From: Onchocerca lupi
Lineage: Eukaryota > Nematoda > Chromadorea > Rhabditida > Onchocercidae
Direction: 5' to 3'
Assembly (NCBI GenBank): GCA_028564675.1
Contig: JAOVVO010000078.1
Span: 62,001-126,000 of the forward strand
DNA: 64,000 bases
Shown here: positions 11,401-23,020 of the stretch, piece by piece
How positions within the stretch are numbered: the stretch's first letter is position 1
Layout: each line of letters starts with the position of its first letter
Translations under genes and position numbers: made by a program
Notes under the pieces: model-generated
The model's database searches: none
Told to the model about the DNA's origin: nothing
Seen by the model: the letters and a program-made list of their open reading frames with translations, nothing else

Positions 11401-14387
11401 TTTAGCATTCCGGTTAAATAATAATTCATTAAATCTTAGATTGTAAACAGACATATAAAGTATTAAACTTGGGTGTGGCAGGAAAAACGCTATTCTATGA
11501 AGCATATGACAACAATAATTTCTGAATGAAGCACATATTCAGTTGAAGAAAGCATAAACCCACCGGATGAAAACTAATAATAAGAACTGTCGAAAACTGC
11601 ATGCCTTCAGGTTGGATCTATAATTGAAACGAGAAAAATATAAAATTCAATTGCAAGGTGTCTAAAATTGATGAAAATGATTGACTGAATAATAAGAATA
11701 GGTTTTCTTTAAACAACGACGAAATTGCTTTTTCCAGTGAAAAAATTAGAGGATTAAAATTTATGTCAATTTTAATTCAAAAATGTTACCGTACCATTCG
11801 TTGTCGATTCATATTGCACTGTCCATGACTTAATGTAATACCACCTAAGGGATTTCTGCTATCTAAGACTGCCTTGCCATAATCAACTCGACAGTTCGGA
11901 TTGCTGTAGTGACCTTTCACAAATACTTTACCTAAACAACAGTTTTAAACAATTTGAGATCTATTGCCAAATGAATATCTGTAAACATTCTAATAATGAT
12001 CCTTGTTTGAATTGATATTCAATCAACAAAGTTGACAGTTGGCATCATATGTCCGGTCAGTTATCAAGGAAATAAATTTGGAAAAAAAATTTACTGAATA
12101 CTTCAATATTATTTGGAATAAAAATTCGGCCAAGGATAATGAGGTAAAGATAAAAGTAAACATAGAAGAACAGGATGAATAATGAAAAAGTAAAAATATA
12201 AATATGGAAATGGATAATAAGGCGAATAAATAATAATATCAAATTAAAGAAAAAATTACTGGATATGAGATATTATACTATTACCTCGAAATTCTCGTTT
12301 GGTCTTGAATGCCAATTCAATCGTTTCTGGATTGCATTTTATTTCCGGAGATCCAATCAAACCGTTATCTGTTTCTCTTGTGAAATCCGTCTGCAGTAAA
12401 TAAAGATTACTTTCATTACTAATTGATAAGTAAAATGAATAAATAAAGTAATCAGCGAGAACAATATTTTTTGAAACAAATGTGAAGACAAACTTAATTG
12501 CTACCAAAGGTCGAATTTAGGGATGAATGTCGCGAAAATTCCTCATTGTAAATGAATGTTACCAATATTGTGAATCATTTAATTGATTTTATATTCCTTA
12601 GATTTATTTCCCATTAAATTCCCATGTTTTTTCTGTTTTTATCTATGCTCATATCTTCGTATTCCTGTCATACAGAAATGCCTTTGCTATCAATCGCTTA
12701 CAAAACTTATCTAAATTCACATTTTTTCCAAACTCACATCCTAATCTTCTCATTAGATCTTGTTACGATGCTTATGTTGTAATTGGGTCTTAACAGTTTC
12801 CGGTATTTAATGTAAACCACTCCCATTTCTAACACATATAAATCTTATCAAAAACAAGATTTATATGTATTATAAATGTGTTTTTTTTTCAATCCAGTGT
12901 TTTTTTCAAGTTTGCTGTTTTTTTTTTCTTTTTTTTAAGAAAGGGGGGAGTGTACCAACAAAGATTTTACAATGCGGTGGGCACTCAACACAGTTCCAAT
13001 CTACTCAATTCGACTCAACGCAACTCAGCCCAATCCAATTCAACGCAGCACAATCCCAATTCAACACAACTCAATGCAACCCGAGTCTACTCGACTCAAA
13101 ACAGCTCAAACCCTAGTAAACTCAATTCAACTAAACTCACAACTCAACCTAACCGATCTCAACTCGACGCAACTCAACGCAATTCAACTGAATTCAATTC
13201 AGCGGATCTTTGGAAGCTGATCGACCAACTCGACAATCACCTCGCCTAGACACACTTGTGGTATTTGGCTATTGATCAATCTCCACGATTGAGAAAAATT
13301 CACGGCAATGGGCATAATTTAATGAAAAGTTTCAATGCATATTATTTTTTTCCATTTTTTTTTTTTTGTCTTCATTATTTCTCTCTTTTTAAATCTCTTC
13401 ATTTATCAAAATGTAATTAGTGAGTAAAATATTCTCCAAATAAACATGTCGACATACAAATTCTACTTGGTATGGGCCAACTAATTGATAATTTTGTTGA
13501 ATTTTTAAAGGTAAATTTGAGAAAAGAAACAGATTTAGAAAGAGAGAAATAATTGTCCCGAACTACAAATTATACTACTTGGGCTGTTCAGCAGTTTGTC
13601 ATCATTTTTGGATGTATAAAATGTGCAAAATCAATTCCCATTTCAAAAGAATGATGAAGAAAAGAAAGGAAGTTTTCTGCTCAAATATTTCCCATAATCA
13701 TTGCTGATGCAGAGAAATGTCAGGATTCGTCTATTTGTCATTTCAATCATCGTCAACTTTCCATTTTGAAAACTGAATTGGTCAGAATAATAACAAGATG
13801 ATGGTTGGTTATACGTGCCTTAAGAAAAATTTTTTAATTTCTTTGATTTGCTCAGTACTGATGCAGTTACTTTGACTTTCACGAATAAAAGTCTAAAAAA
13901 TTGAATTTGTAAATAAAGTTAAATCTATTTTATAAAAATCATATAAAGATCAATAAATTAAATAAATTTCTTAAAGATTTTTACTTCTATGATTTTTTAC
14001 AATGAATCTAACGCATGTGACCATACAGTTAGAAGTTTCACAGATTCCATCTAGAATCCTAACATTGTGATTTTTGTTTCCAAACAAACATTTCATTTTT
14101 CTTTTTCTAATTGTTTCAACAATCTGCTGGCGATTATTCGCTCTCATGTTTCACTGCTACAAATGGAAACATGAGAAGTCGTATTAGATCAAATTTGAGC
14201 GTTCGTATGGTATTAAAATTCAAGGAAGGATAGTACCGCCATAAATAATATCATTCTTCAGCATAGATTATAGCTTAGTTCATAGATTAAATAGGAAATC
14301 ATATGTAAATGGACTTACTTTAGATGGTTTGCATAAGACGAGCCATAAGAAACATAAAAGATTGAAGAAGCCGTACCTCAGAAGCAT
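8492..14387 (-). CDS. ZP-domain cuticlin-like membrane protein
   Basis: Structural protein of the nematode apical extracellular matrix and cuticle; ZP domains polymerise after release from the membrane. Exons in transcript order: 14319-14387, 12285-12390, 11795-11931, 11564-11617, 10672-10760, 10182-10324, 10022-10100, 9719-9884, 9377-9478, 8930-9050, 8492-8658. All phases agree and sum to 410 codons plus stop. Residues 1-20 are a signal peptide (MLLRYGFFNLLCFLWLVLC). The ZP domain runs from about residue 40 (IKCNPETIELAF) to 290. It contains the cuticlin-type block FHPLFITKLDRAFHIRC, then ALEYEYPFPNCIYTI, HRWEC, NCYVEDG and the final Cys cluster ending GGCVGITPPMC. A dibasic furin-like site, KKHRRIRSS, sits near residues 319-327. 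A membrane helix (about 374-395) and a short basic tail end the protein. This is the full layout of a membrane-anchored cuticlin precursor. The exact cut/cutl orthologue is not assigned. Confidence 0.93.
12391..14318 (-). other. Large first intron of the cuticlin-like gene
   Basis: A 1.9-kb intron separates the signal-peptide exon from the first ZP exon, much longer than the other introns of the gene. Both flanking exons are in phase 0. It contains the pentanucleotide array at 12985-13205 and no coding exon that I can support. Confidence 0.75.
12985..13205. repeat. Degenerate pentanucleotide array (CAACT/CAATT type)
   Basis: About 220 bases consist of five-base units such as caact, caatt, caacg and cgact with scattered length changes, for example actcaacgcaactcagccca. 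The plus strand is nearly free of G and almost lacks stop codons, so three overlapping frames stay open here. Those frames are low-complexity artefacts rich in Gln, Asn, Ser and Thr. The array lies inside the first intron of the cuticlin-like gene. Confidence 0.85.
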
Positions 14388-17300
14388 TTCAGATCTTTTC
14401 CTTATTTCTGCAAATAGAATTTTTAAATTCTAATTATAATTTCGTTCTCTGCAAATCGTAGTTACTGATAAGAGAAAGAAAATTAAACGCGAAGCATGTA
14501 TGAATCTGGATATCATTTAACAAGTGCATTTCTATTCTATTTATAATTATTACTTAATATTTACATCGGAAACATGTCATAGGAGATTAAATTTAAGAAT
14601 TCCACTTAATGTATGTGCAGACCGCATGTAACGCTAATTTTCCAATACTTTTTTAACAAATGAATCCTGATTCAATTAGTGGATTACGATCACAATTTCT
14701 AGTCTCCAAAAACATTGAACTAAGAATAATTGAAGCAAATGAGAGAATGAGGTTAAGTTAGGTAGGTTAAAACAATACTGTACTAGATTAAAACGTTAAT
14801 TAAATGAAACTGGATTGAACAAGCAAAGTTTTTTATATTTAGATGAACACAAGCTTTGTAATATGACAATATCCTTATAAGTAAATTTCTTTTTTCTTTG
14901 AACAAAGCTTTGAAAAAGCTTATTTTATCTAAATGCTTTTACAGTTTTATTTCTATTACGTGGAAAATTCAAAAATAGCAGTATGAATTCGATGAAACTT
15001 TTTCTTGCTAATTCATTCGCGTTTTATTGTTGCCTTGTTGCGTCATTAAGATTAATCACTGACAGGTTGCAATTCAAAGACAACTTCTGCTAATGGAGAA
15101 TTCGGATTACATTTAATATTTTAGTCTAAGATACAATAAGCAAAGTTGAAACAATGCGGATGTCTAGCAAATTTCTTAATTCAGAATATTTATTGAATCT
15201 TATTTATATCGAAGAAGTTTATCGCATATTATTTAAAGCAGAGCAATAAAAATAAACTTTTTCTTGCTGGAGATGCTGAATAATGCCCTAACGCTAATAT
15301 TTTTTTTTTTAATATTAAGAGAAATCCGAAAGAAGTCAAGAGAAGCTAAATTAGCAAATGCGATAAGGATCTCGATGGGTCAAGTCCTTCTCTCACACTT
15401 CATAAATTACATATCACTTTGATGAGTTTATTGCATATGTAATTAATAATGAATTATAAAAATATTTGGTGCAAGGCCGTTGCATACGTATCTACATCCA
15501 CTTACATTTTTGATGAAAGGCCACATACACATATATTTATAGCATTGTCATTTCTCCATTCAACTTTCAACTGAGCTTCATAAAGACAAATTTTTTTACT
15601 GAAGAACAAAATCACTCGATCAATTACAATTGAAGAGTATCAAATATAATTTTGTATTGAAATTTTTAATTTCAGCAGAAGGAGACGATAAGGACCAAAT
15701 ATTGATCTATTTCAATTGATATTCCTCCATTGAAATTTGATTTTTTTTATTTTGAGTCGCTTTATGATCAATTAAAGTAGCGTGCTGTTTATTTCGAATG
15801 AATCAACCATTGAAAAATCTTTGCTAACTAAGCCTTTCTCCCTTCAAAGAAAGATTAATATTTTGGATTGTAAAATAGATGAGAATTTTTGAATAAAATC
15901 CATGTTTTCACAGAAAAGAAACGTTTTTGAAGTTTGAAAGCGAAGAAAATAAAACAGTAGAAGAAGATTAGAAATGTACAGAATTTCCAAGGAATGTAAG
16001 CAAATGTTATGAATCTTTTCCTTAAGGAAATTTTATCGAAACTTACTTTATTTCAGTATCATTTTGTATCATTTTCTTTACTTCCTAAGCAAGCAACTTA
16101 GAATGAGAAGCATCTTGAAAACTGCTAGTCAATTTTCCAAAATATCTCAGGAAAATTTGATCAGAAAATTACTCATATGGTGTTTCAAATAAAAATATAC
16201 GAAAGAATAGCTTCTTATCCATGCAAGTGTTGTCAGCAATAGCCGAAAATTTACTCTTTTTGAGAAGAAAATGACAAATTTGATGGTAAGATTCAGTGAA
16301 TCAAGTTGAAGTGTAAATAAAAATAAATGAGGGATAAGAAGTTTTTTAAAAATATGTAATCTTTCCAGTAAATTTTTTTATGAATTATAAAATGTCTTCT
16401 CCCTTACCATCGATTAATTAATGGGAGATCAAAATATTCTGATGTAGCTTTTCCTGAAGGAATTTTGCAAATACAAAAACTTACTAATCATTTTTTGGAG
16501 ATTTGCTTCGCCGAATTAAAATGTTCAGTGAAGCAAATCTCGCAGAGATATGCATTATAAAATTTAAATTTTTAAATTAAAGAAAAATCATAGAAATTTT
16601 GTATGTTTTAAGACTAATTTTAATTCCATTCTTTCAGTTTAGTATCTCAAAATTTGAATAAGGTTTCTACATGCAAGTGTTGGAAAAAAAAATTAGTGAA
16701 ACAAAAAGATGAAAATCAATAAAAGTACCACTTCGATGATTAATAATTTTTCTTCGAAGGCGATACTGATCAGTTTTTTTTGAGCTGAGAGAACATTCAG
16801 TATTTTTGATTTGGAATTCGTTTCACGATAACCTTTGAATTGGGCGATATTGATCAAGTCTCACTAAATATGAGAATTGATGAAATCTATATGAATAACA
16901 TGACAGTTTGGTTGATAAGAAAAATATCGACTTATAAAGTATCAGTGAAGAAGAAAAGCGAACAAGTCCTTGAAAATGAAGAGGAAAAAAAATGAAAAAA
17001 AAGCAATGAATACGATGTCTTCCTAAAATTCTCTTCTGACAAGTGTAATCCTTCCTTAATTGCATTTTGCTTATTCATTCATACCAAAATTATCATTATA
17101 GTAGCAATATACACATTAAACATACCAGTTTGTCAATTCATATCATTACCCATCCGATCGCTTCCTAACTATGGATGCGTAAGAAATAAGGCCGTCAGTA
17201 ATAACATCGAATAATTTATCCTTACTTTCTTACGCTTTTCGACAACTTTGCTATTTTAATTATTCTGAAAGAAAGAAGGATCAAGTAATATAAATTAGCA

Positions 17301-19383
17301 ATAAAATATAATTAGTCTAAGAAGATAATTCTTTCAATGAATACATAGCAACAAGACAATCTGTACATTTTTTTTTTTTTTTTTTTGGAAAATGGGATAA
17401 ATTATGAATATATGTAAAAGCAAAGATAGAGTAAAAATTGAAGAATGAGGACTGCTAAGAAATATGGAATAACATATTGCAAGATCTAATATTTTCAGAA
17501 AAAGAAGAGAAATAGATGGATTGGAAGGAAGGTTTAATAGGCTCATTTTTCCATATTGGCCAAAGCTTCACAGTTATCTTCGCCAAAAATACTAACTACC
17601 CATGCAAAGAATAAGACGTCAAATATGGGGAGAACATCACTTTTAATGGAAGGTCAGGACAGAAGACATCTTGAACAGAGCTATTTTGAGATTGAACAAA
17701 GATGATAGAGGAAAAGTAAACTGTGGAATATGACGGATAGAATGAAGGCATAATTTTGAGAGCCATGGAATACCGATTTGCTGAAAGTCTCCTTCCTTCT
17801 GAAAATGATAAACGTTCAATTATGGCGAGAAGAGATGGAGAAGAAAGAATGAACGAAGAATTGACGAAGGCTACTTTTTCCTCTATTATTGTTGATTGGT
17901 TGTGATAGTTGGTGGATTGGGAAAGTGTCATAGTGTCATGTCACTGTAAAGTACTTCATATCCAAGTACATTTATTAATGCATCTATTATAATGAAGTAA
18001 TTGATCCATGAATACATTATTATTCTTAGTTTATTCCTTCTACACTGAAACATCAAAATATCGACCAATTGTTGGCTCATATTAAAGTCAAAAATTTTGG
18101 CAATTAAAGATTGGACAACAAATAATCATCACAGCAACGTGAAAATATTAAAAAGGGCCTGTTGATCGAATGATTATTTGTTTTTACACTGTTACGCATG
18201 AACAAGGTTTTTGTGGCACAATGAAAGAATTGTCAGTATTTCAAGAAGCTGTCCTGAGTTTCAAGAGCTTTTGTTGATTATAAGCTCCATAGTTTTAAAT
18301 TAATCAAGTGAAATGACATCGACAAAAAAATTATTTAAAAAAGATAGTCAGATAATTAAAGATTCATAAAATACATTAGCTTTTTTGCAAATGGAGAATA
18401 AGCATGCTCAAAAATTTCTAACCTCACTTTTTGATTGCACTGAAACAATTCATTTTAAAAATTAGTAGATTAGACCTTAAGACTAAATCAGCAATTAATG
18501 TGACATGACAATGAAAGCAAGAGTATGAAGCAAGAGTATAATGAAAGCAAGAGTATGAAATATCGGTACATGAACGTTTGTCGTAATTTAGGAATCGAAA
18601 CAAGGATAAAATGAAAGGTTAAGAGCAGAGTCATAATCATTATCCGTCAACATATGGATCATTTAAAATTGCGAATTTGAAGGTCACTCAAAGCGAATTA
18701 TAATAGAGTCCATAACTGCCACCTTATTAAAGGGATGGATGAACACCCGAGAAGTGAAGAGAAATGAGAAGATATGAAAACACGCTGAATGTAAAACATT
18801 TATATCCATTTCAAGCAAATTAAATGTTTTCCATTAAATAGATCGTAGTGGCATTTTCACATATTTGCTTATTTCTTTCTGCCGTAATTATGATTATTAA
18901 TGCCGTATCCAAACTTATTTTAACAAACAATAGAAGAAAGAGAATAGATTTTGTAAGTCAGCGATGAAATGGTTTGATTCTAAATGCATCAGAAAATTAA
19001 ATGCTTACGAAGAAAAATGACAGATTTTTTACTTTCTTCATCTGTGAGAAAGAAATTAAAAATTTTCTTGTACTTTCTTCTTTCTCAGTGCATATTACTG
19101 GTCAATAATGTCACATTATGAATATTTTTGTGTCATATTGCAATATTATTATTATTTTAATAATCCATTATATTGCTGTTGTCATTTCATACATATATGT
19201 GAACGAAATGAATATGCGTAATGTTGATTGAGAATGATTGTAAATCATGAATAACTATAAGATTTATAACATCGTTATAAGCTGCCACTTTTTTTTTTTT
19301 CGGATTGCAAATAGTTTCAAAGATTGAGCCAAAATTTTTGGATTGAGATTCATTTTGGGGATGGTTGAAGGAAATATAAATTG
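14388..19383. other. Gene-poor region
   Basis: No protein family or exon series was recognised in this 5-kb stretch upstream of the minus-strand cuticlin-like gene. Open frames at 16823-17065, 17334-17546 and 17596-17931 (minus strand) look like random AT-rich frames. The part just above 14387 presumably holds the cuticlin-like promoter, but no motif was identified. A small hairpin lies at 16498-16541, and a short direct repeat (atgaaagcaagagtatga type) at about 18510-18558. Confidence 0.45.
16498..16541. repeat. Inverted repeat, 12-bp perfect arms
   Basis: The arm gagatttgcttc at 16498-16509 and its exact complement gaagcaaatctc at 16530-16541 flank a 20-base spacer. Partial pairing may continue into the spacer (gaa/ttc). 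Confidence 0.7.
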
Positions 19384-20565
19384 ATGAGTTCGAAAATAAT
19401 TGTGACGAATTCTTATGACGTAGAAATCGTAAGTGAAATAACCGCTAATTTTGCTGAGGAGCAATTCATATGATTTTCTGTCAAATATATTCCTCAGATT
19501 CAACAACCAAGCTGCAAATCGATCAATCGAAACTTGTTGAAGAATTCTGTAACAGAGTAGACAAAGGTCACTGACGTATTATCGGAATACATTCTGTGCA
19601 TAATAACTTTTGCACTATCGAATACGATGCTGTGCATTTATGCTAAGTAGACATTGTTCTGAATTGCGTATCGTTTTCTGAGGTGAATATTTTGGCATCT
19701 ATTCGAAAAATGTTTTTTGCTCTTTCAAAGTTTATTCAAAAGAGCTGTCATTACAAAGCTGATGATATATATCACACTTGTTGAAAGTGCTATATTTCAG
19801 ACGACGGCGAAAGATAATAATGAGCCATGCATTTCGGACAGCTCAAAAAACCACGTAGTTTCCATGCAGCAGTACGAATTGTTTCTTTTCAAAAAGCGCT
19901 ATCTAAATTATCAGTAGTCTTACTCCTTTAAAAAAATCTCTTCTTTCATCTTATTTTCGTTGGATTGCAATTTTAATTTCACTATCAAAATTGAAAAATG
20001 AAATATTATTGAACTACTGAATTTATGAAGAGCAAACCCATTTTTGCTACTTTCTCATAGCTCTGTGATTTTAATGCTTTAAATTTCTGCATGCATCCTT
20101 ATTTGTAAGCTTGGTAGTTTCCTTTTTTTCCTATGTTTAAAATTTAATCTTTACGCAACGAATGTGGATTTGAATGTGGATGTAGATAAGCATTTCCCAG
20201 CATATTTTGAATGTAGTCTTTTAAGGAAATTTTTTGCATAAGAAGTCAGTTTCTTGACAAATGCGAATTTCCAAAAAGTCAGCGTTATAAGCAGATTAAT
20301 ATCGATATCCTATGAACTTTTTTCTTTACCCCGGTATTCTATTTCAGCTACATCTACTGTTTCAGTAGATATGACATTTGAAGTTAAAGAATTCAAAATA
20401 TCAGAAAAAAAAAAGAAAAGTATTCTACAACAATTTTTGGTTTGTCAGCGAGCAATATAATATCAAAATTGCTTGTTTACTTTCCTTATTCAAATCCAAG
20501 TTTTTCTGCAGGAGCGAACACTAAAAATTTTTGGGATGACAGAATTCGATGCAAGTATCGATTGA
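19384..20565 (+). CDS. Candidate small multi-exon gene, unknown function
   Basis: I do not recognise this product. Six short exons can be chained with consistent phase and GT-AG sites: 19384-19428, 19498-19548, 19801-19854, 20250-20283, 20348-20439 and 20512-20565. Together they give 109 residues plus a stop. The strongest pieces are the end, with a Lys-rich helix-like stretch (SVDMTFEVKEFKISEKKKKS, then ILQQFL) joined in frame to ERTLKIFGMTEFDASID and stop, and the start MSSKIIVTNSYDVEI followed by a gtaagt donor and a 69-base intron. Weak points are the short exons, several alternative splice choices, and the absence of any known domain. The middle exons are the least certain. It lies in otherwise gene-poor sequence next to a decayed transposon. 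Confidence 0.33.
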
Positions 20566-21330
20566 ATTAAGTTAAGAATCTAATAGATAGCATAGATTAT
20601 AAGTAATTTTGAATTTCAGGGATAATCATTTTTTGTCTTTGATAATTATTATCTTGAAATCTATTCTATTCTGAATAAATGTAAAGAAACTACTGAATTT
20701 TTATCTTGTGCTTGATTGATCCGTATAAATCTGTCTTTTTTTTTTTTTTTTTTGCACTTTCAGATTTTACGATCTGTGATTTTTGTTCGTGATAAATATC
20801 AAAGATAGGTCATGGGCATCCATTGCATTGCTCCGTATAACTTTGTGATCCGCCTTGAAGCCTTTTCAAAAATGATTCTTTAAAATGACATCCATGAATA
20901 GATATGTTATTAATTTGATTTTTACACGAAAATATGAGAATATGAACAGGCCACTACGAAAAGTAACTGCTTTTACAGGCGCCCATAAATACTGATTAAT
21001 TTTGAAAGAGCATTTATGAGCTTGCAGAAACTTTAAAGACTTTACACTTAATAGAAAATGCCATTTCTGAGCTGCATATTTTTCAAAAATTTTTATGAAA
21101 TATAGATGTATAAATAATAATGTAAATGTTCGTTTGTACAAAATTTTGAATCTCCGAAAGTTCTTACCGAATGCTTTGAAATTTTGACACACTGCTGAAT
21201 TCGAATAAGTGCACGTTTTCATATACTTTTTATATACACGGATTGTTGTGGCTCAGTCTGGTTAAGTGGAAAAGAAAGAAAAGAGAAAATGCATTTTCTA
21301 ATATATTTAATTTCACAATGCTTCTGGATA
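20566..21330. other. Non-coding, flanking the Helitron helicase remnant
   Basis: No gene is supported. A T run lies at about 20738-20753. The minus-strand frame at 20866-21222 lies just past the end of the helicase remnant and is Phe/Lys-rich without recognisable domains. It may be the 3' part of the old element. No Helitron terminal hairpin with CTRR was identified. Confidence 0.4.
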
Positions 21331-21339
21331 TACTACATT

Positions 21340-23020
21340 TTTTTTTGTTCCATGTCTGTGTAGACATAGAGATTGTCTGGTTTGCCACTCTAGAACACGC
21401 GACATATAGTTGACCATATGAGAAGCAGTCCATGTCTGGATCTAAATGCATTATTCTGAAGAATGACCCTGAACTTTATTGATAGTGATTGCAAACGTCA
21501 CTCGAATTGGGAGTTGTAATCTCTTAAATTGAAATGGCATATCTGTTGGAATCATAGCAATGCGAAGAATGAAGACATCTTCACCTTTGAAAAGTCTTGT
21601 CAGAATAGCTGCTTATTCGACATTGCTCATTAATTATTTTTTACTACAAACTGCATGTCATTGCAAAGTTTTGGCTGGTTGATTTTTCGCAACATGATAA
21701 TTGGCATGCCAGTTTTCAATCGTAGTACGTGTGGTAGCATCCCTGGTAGATCGAGTGAATTCAAAAATGTAGATCGAGTGAATCTAAAAATTCTGTTGGA
21801 TAATTAACGGCTTCATCTACTTCCACAACAGCTTGCTTGGTCTTGAATGTTAGATTGAATAATATTGACAAATTCGGAAAAGTTTTTGTTCTTGATCGCA
21901 AGAATAGTTCGTTCACTCAGCCAATCTTGATTCTTATAATTGGTTTGAATATTGGGAAATATTCTTTTAATCAATTCGTCTTTTAACGTCACTAAATTGC
22001 AAAAGTTATGAAGCAATGAAATTCGTCCTTCAGATTAGATCAACCGGCATATTTTCGTTTTCAGTTCTCAGCAACTGATGTGAGAATAGTTCAGGATCTG
22101 AGATATGTCTCAGAGAATTAGACACAGAAAATCAGATCTCAAAATGTCAAAATATCAGGTATGAGAATATCTGACTGATTGTTTTGCAGCTGGCACACAT
22201 ATTTGTAGTTAATTTTAACGTCTTCAAGTGTTGCGACAAAGTAGAGTATTTTTGGCAAGCATTTATTTCTGCTTAAATATTCTACTTTGTGGCTACACTT
22301 AAAGGTGTCGATCGAGGAATTATAGGTAAAGCTTGCCTGAAATCTCCTGCAAGCAATATTAATACTCTCCCAAATGGTCTGATGTTTCTATGCAAATCTT
22401 GCAATGATCGATCAAGAACCCTGAACAATTTTCCTGTGCGCATTGTGCTTCATCCCAAACAATAAGTTTACATTTCTGCAATATTTTCCCATATCGGATG
22501 CTTTGAAAATGTTGCACATGAGAATTTTAATGAACTGCATGTTCAATGGCAATTTCAAAACGGAATGAGCAGTTTTTCCATCTGATAGCAATATCGCAAA
22601 CGATGCAAGAGCCAAGGCTATGTGAATTTCGATCGAATTGCTACCAGAATCAATCCAGTTAGGAATGTTTTATCTGTTCCTCCTAGCGCTTCTAAAAAAA
22701 AGATTTCTTTAACTCCGTTACTGACAAATTGCATTATTTAATCGTAAATATCTTTTTGCTCAAGCTTTGGCTTAATAATATTTAATTGCACATATGACAA
22801 AAGATTACCCGTGTTGTAATTTCTGTCACAATGCAATCCTACATCGACGAAAATAGCAGCAGATCGATTTGATGACGACATTTCCATTGATTGAGAACTT
22901 TGTTTGCAACTTTTAAGCACAAATCTTTATCATTAACAATGCTTCATTATAGACTTTTGTGATAAAATCCATGTTCATATTTGAATTTTCCTTAATATTC
23001 GACCATGTGCGATTTATATT
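21340..23020 (-). pseudogene. Decayed Helitron-type (Pif1-like) helicase
   Basis: Remnant of the helicase part of a Helitron Rep-Hel protein, a rolling-circle DNA transposon. Reading down the minus strand with frame changes, the blocks occur in family order. They are YNEALLMI (about 22960), a degraded Walker-A region (LGGTDKTFLTGLI, about 22670), LSDGKTAHSVLKLPLN (22530-22580) and LLAGDFRQALPIIPRST (about 22310). Next come LKLTTNMCASC (about 22200), LAERTNSC (about 21910), VTFAITINK (about 21490), LDPDMDCFSYGQLYVACSRV (21390-21445) and KPDNLYVYTDME (about 21350). The last two correspond to the C-terminal Pif1/RecD motifs. Many in-frame stops and frameshifts separate the blocks, so no intact protein is possible. 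No Rep nuclease domain was found upstream. The open frames at 21230-21451, 21813-22016, 22412-22615 and 22738-22920 are its surviving fragments. Confidence 0.85.
21746..21791. repeat. Tandem 23-bp duplication
   Basis: gtagatcgagtgaattcaaa and its continuation are repeated head to tail (21746-21768 and 21769-21791) with a two-base difference. It lies inside the helicase remnant and is one of the lesions in it. Confidence 0.8.

Noticed and set aside
12865..13249. Three overlapping open frames rich in Gln, Asn, Ser and Thr
   Set aside because: They are produced by the stop-poor pentanucleotide array inside an intron of the minus-strand cuticlin-like gene; no start context, domain or splice logic supports them.
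17596..17931. 111-codon minus-strand frame, Ser/Tyr-rich
   Set aside because: No splice partners and no recognisable domain; probably random.
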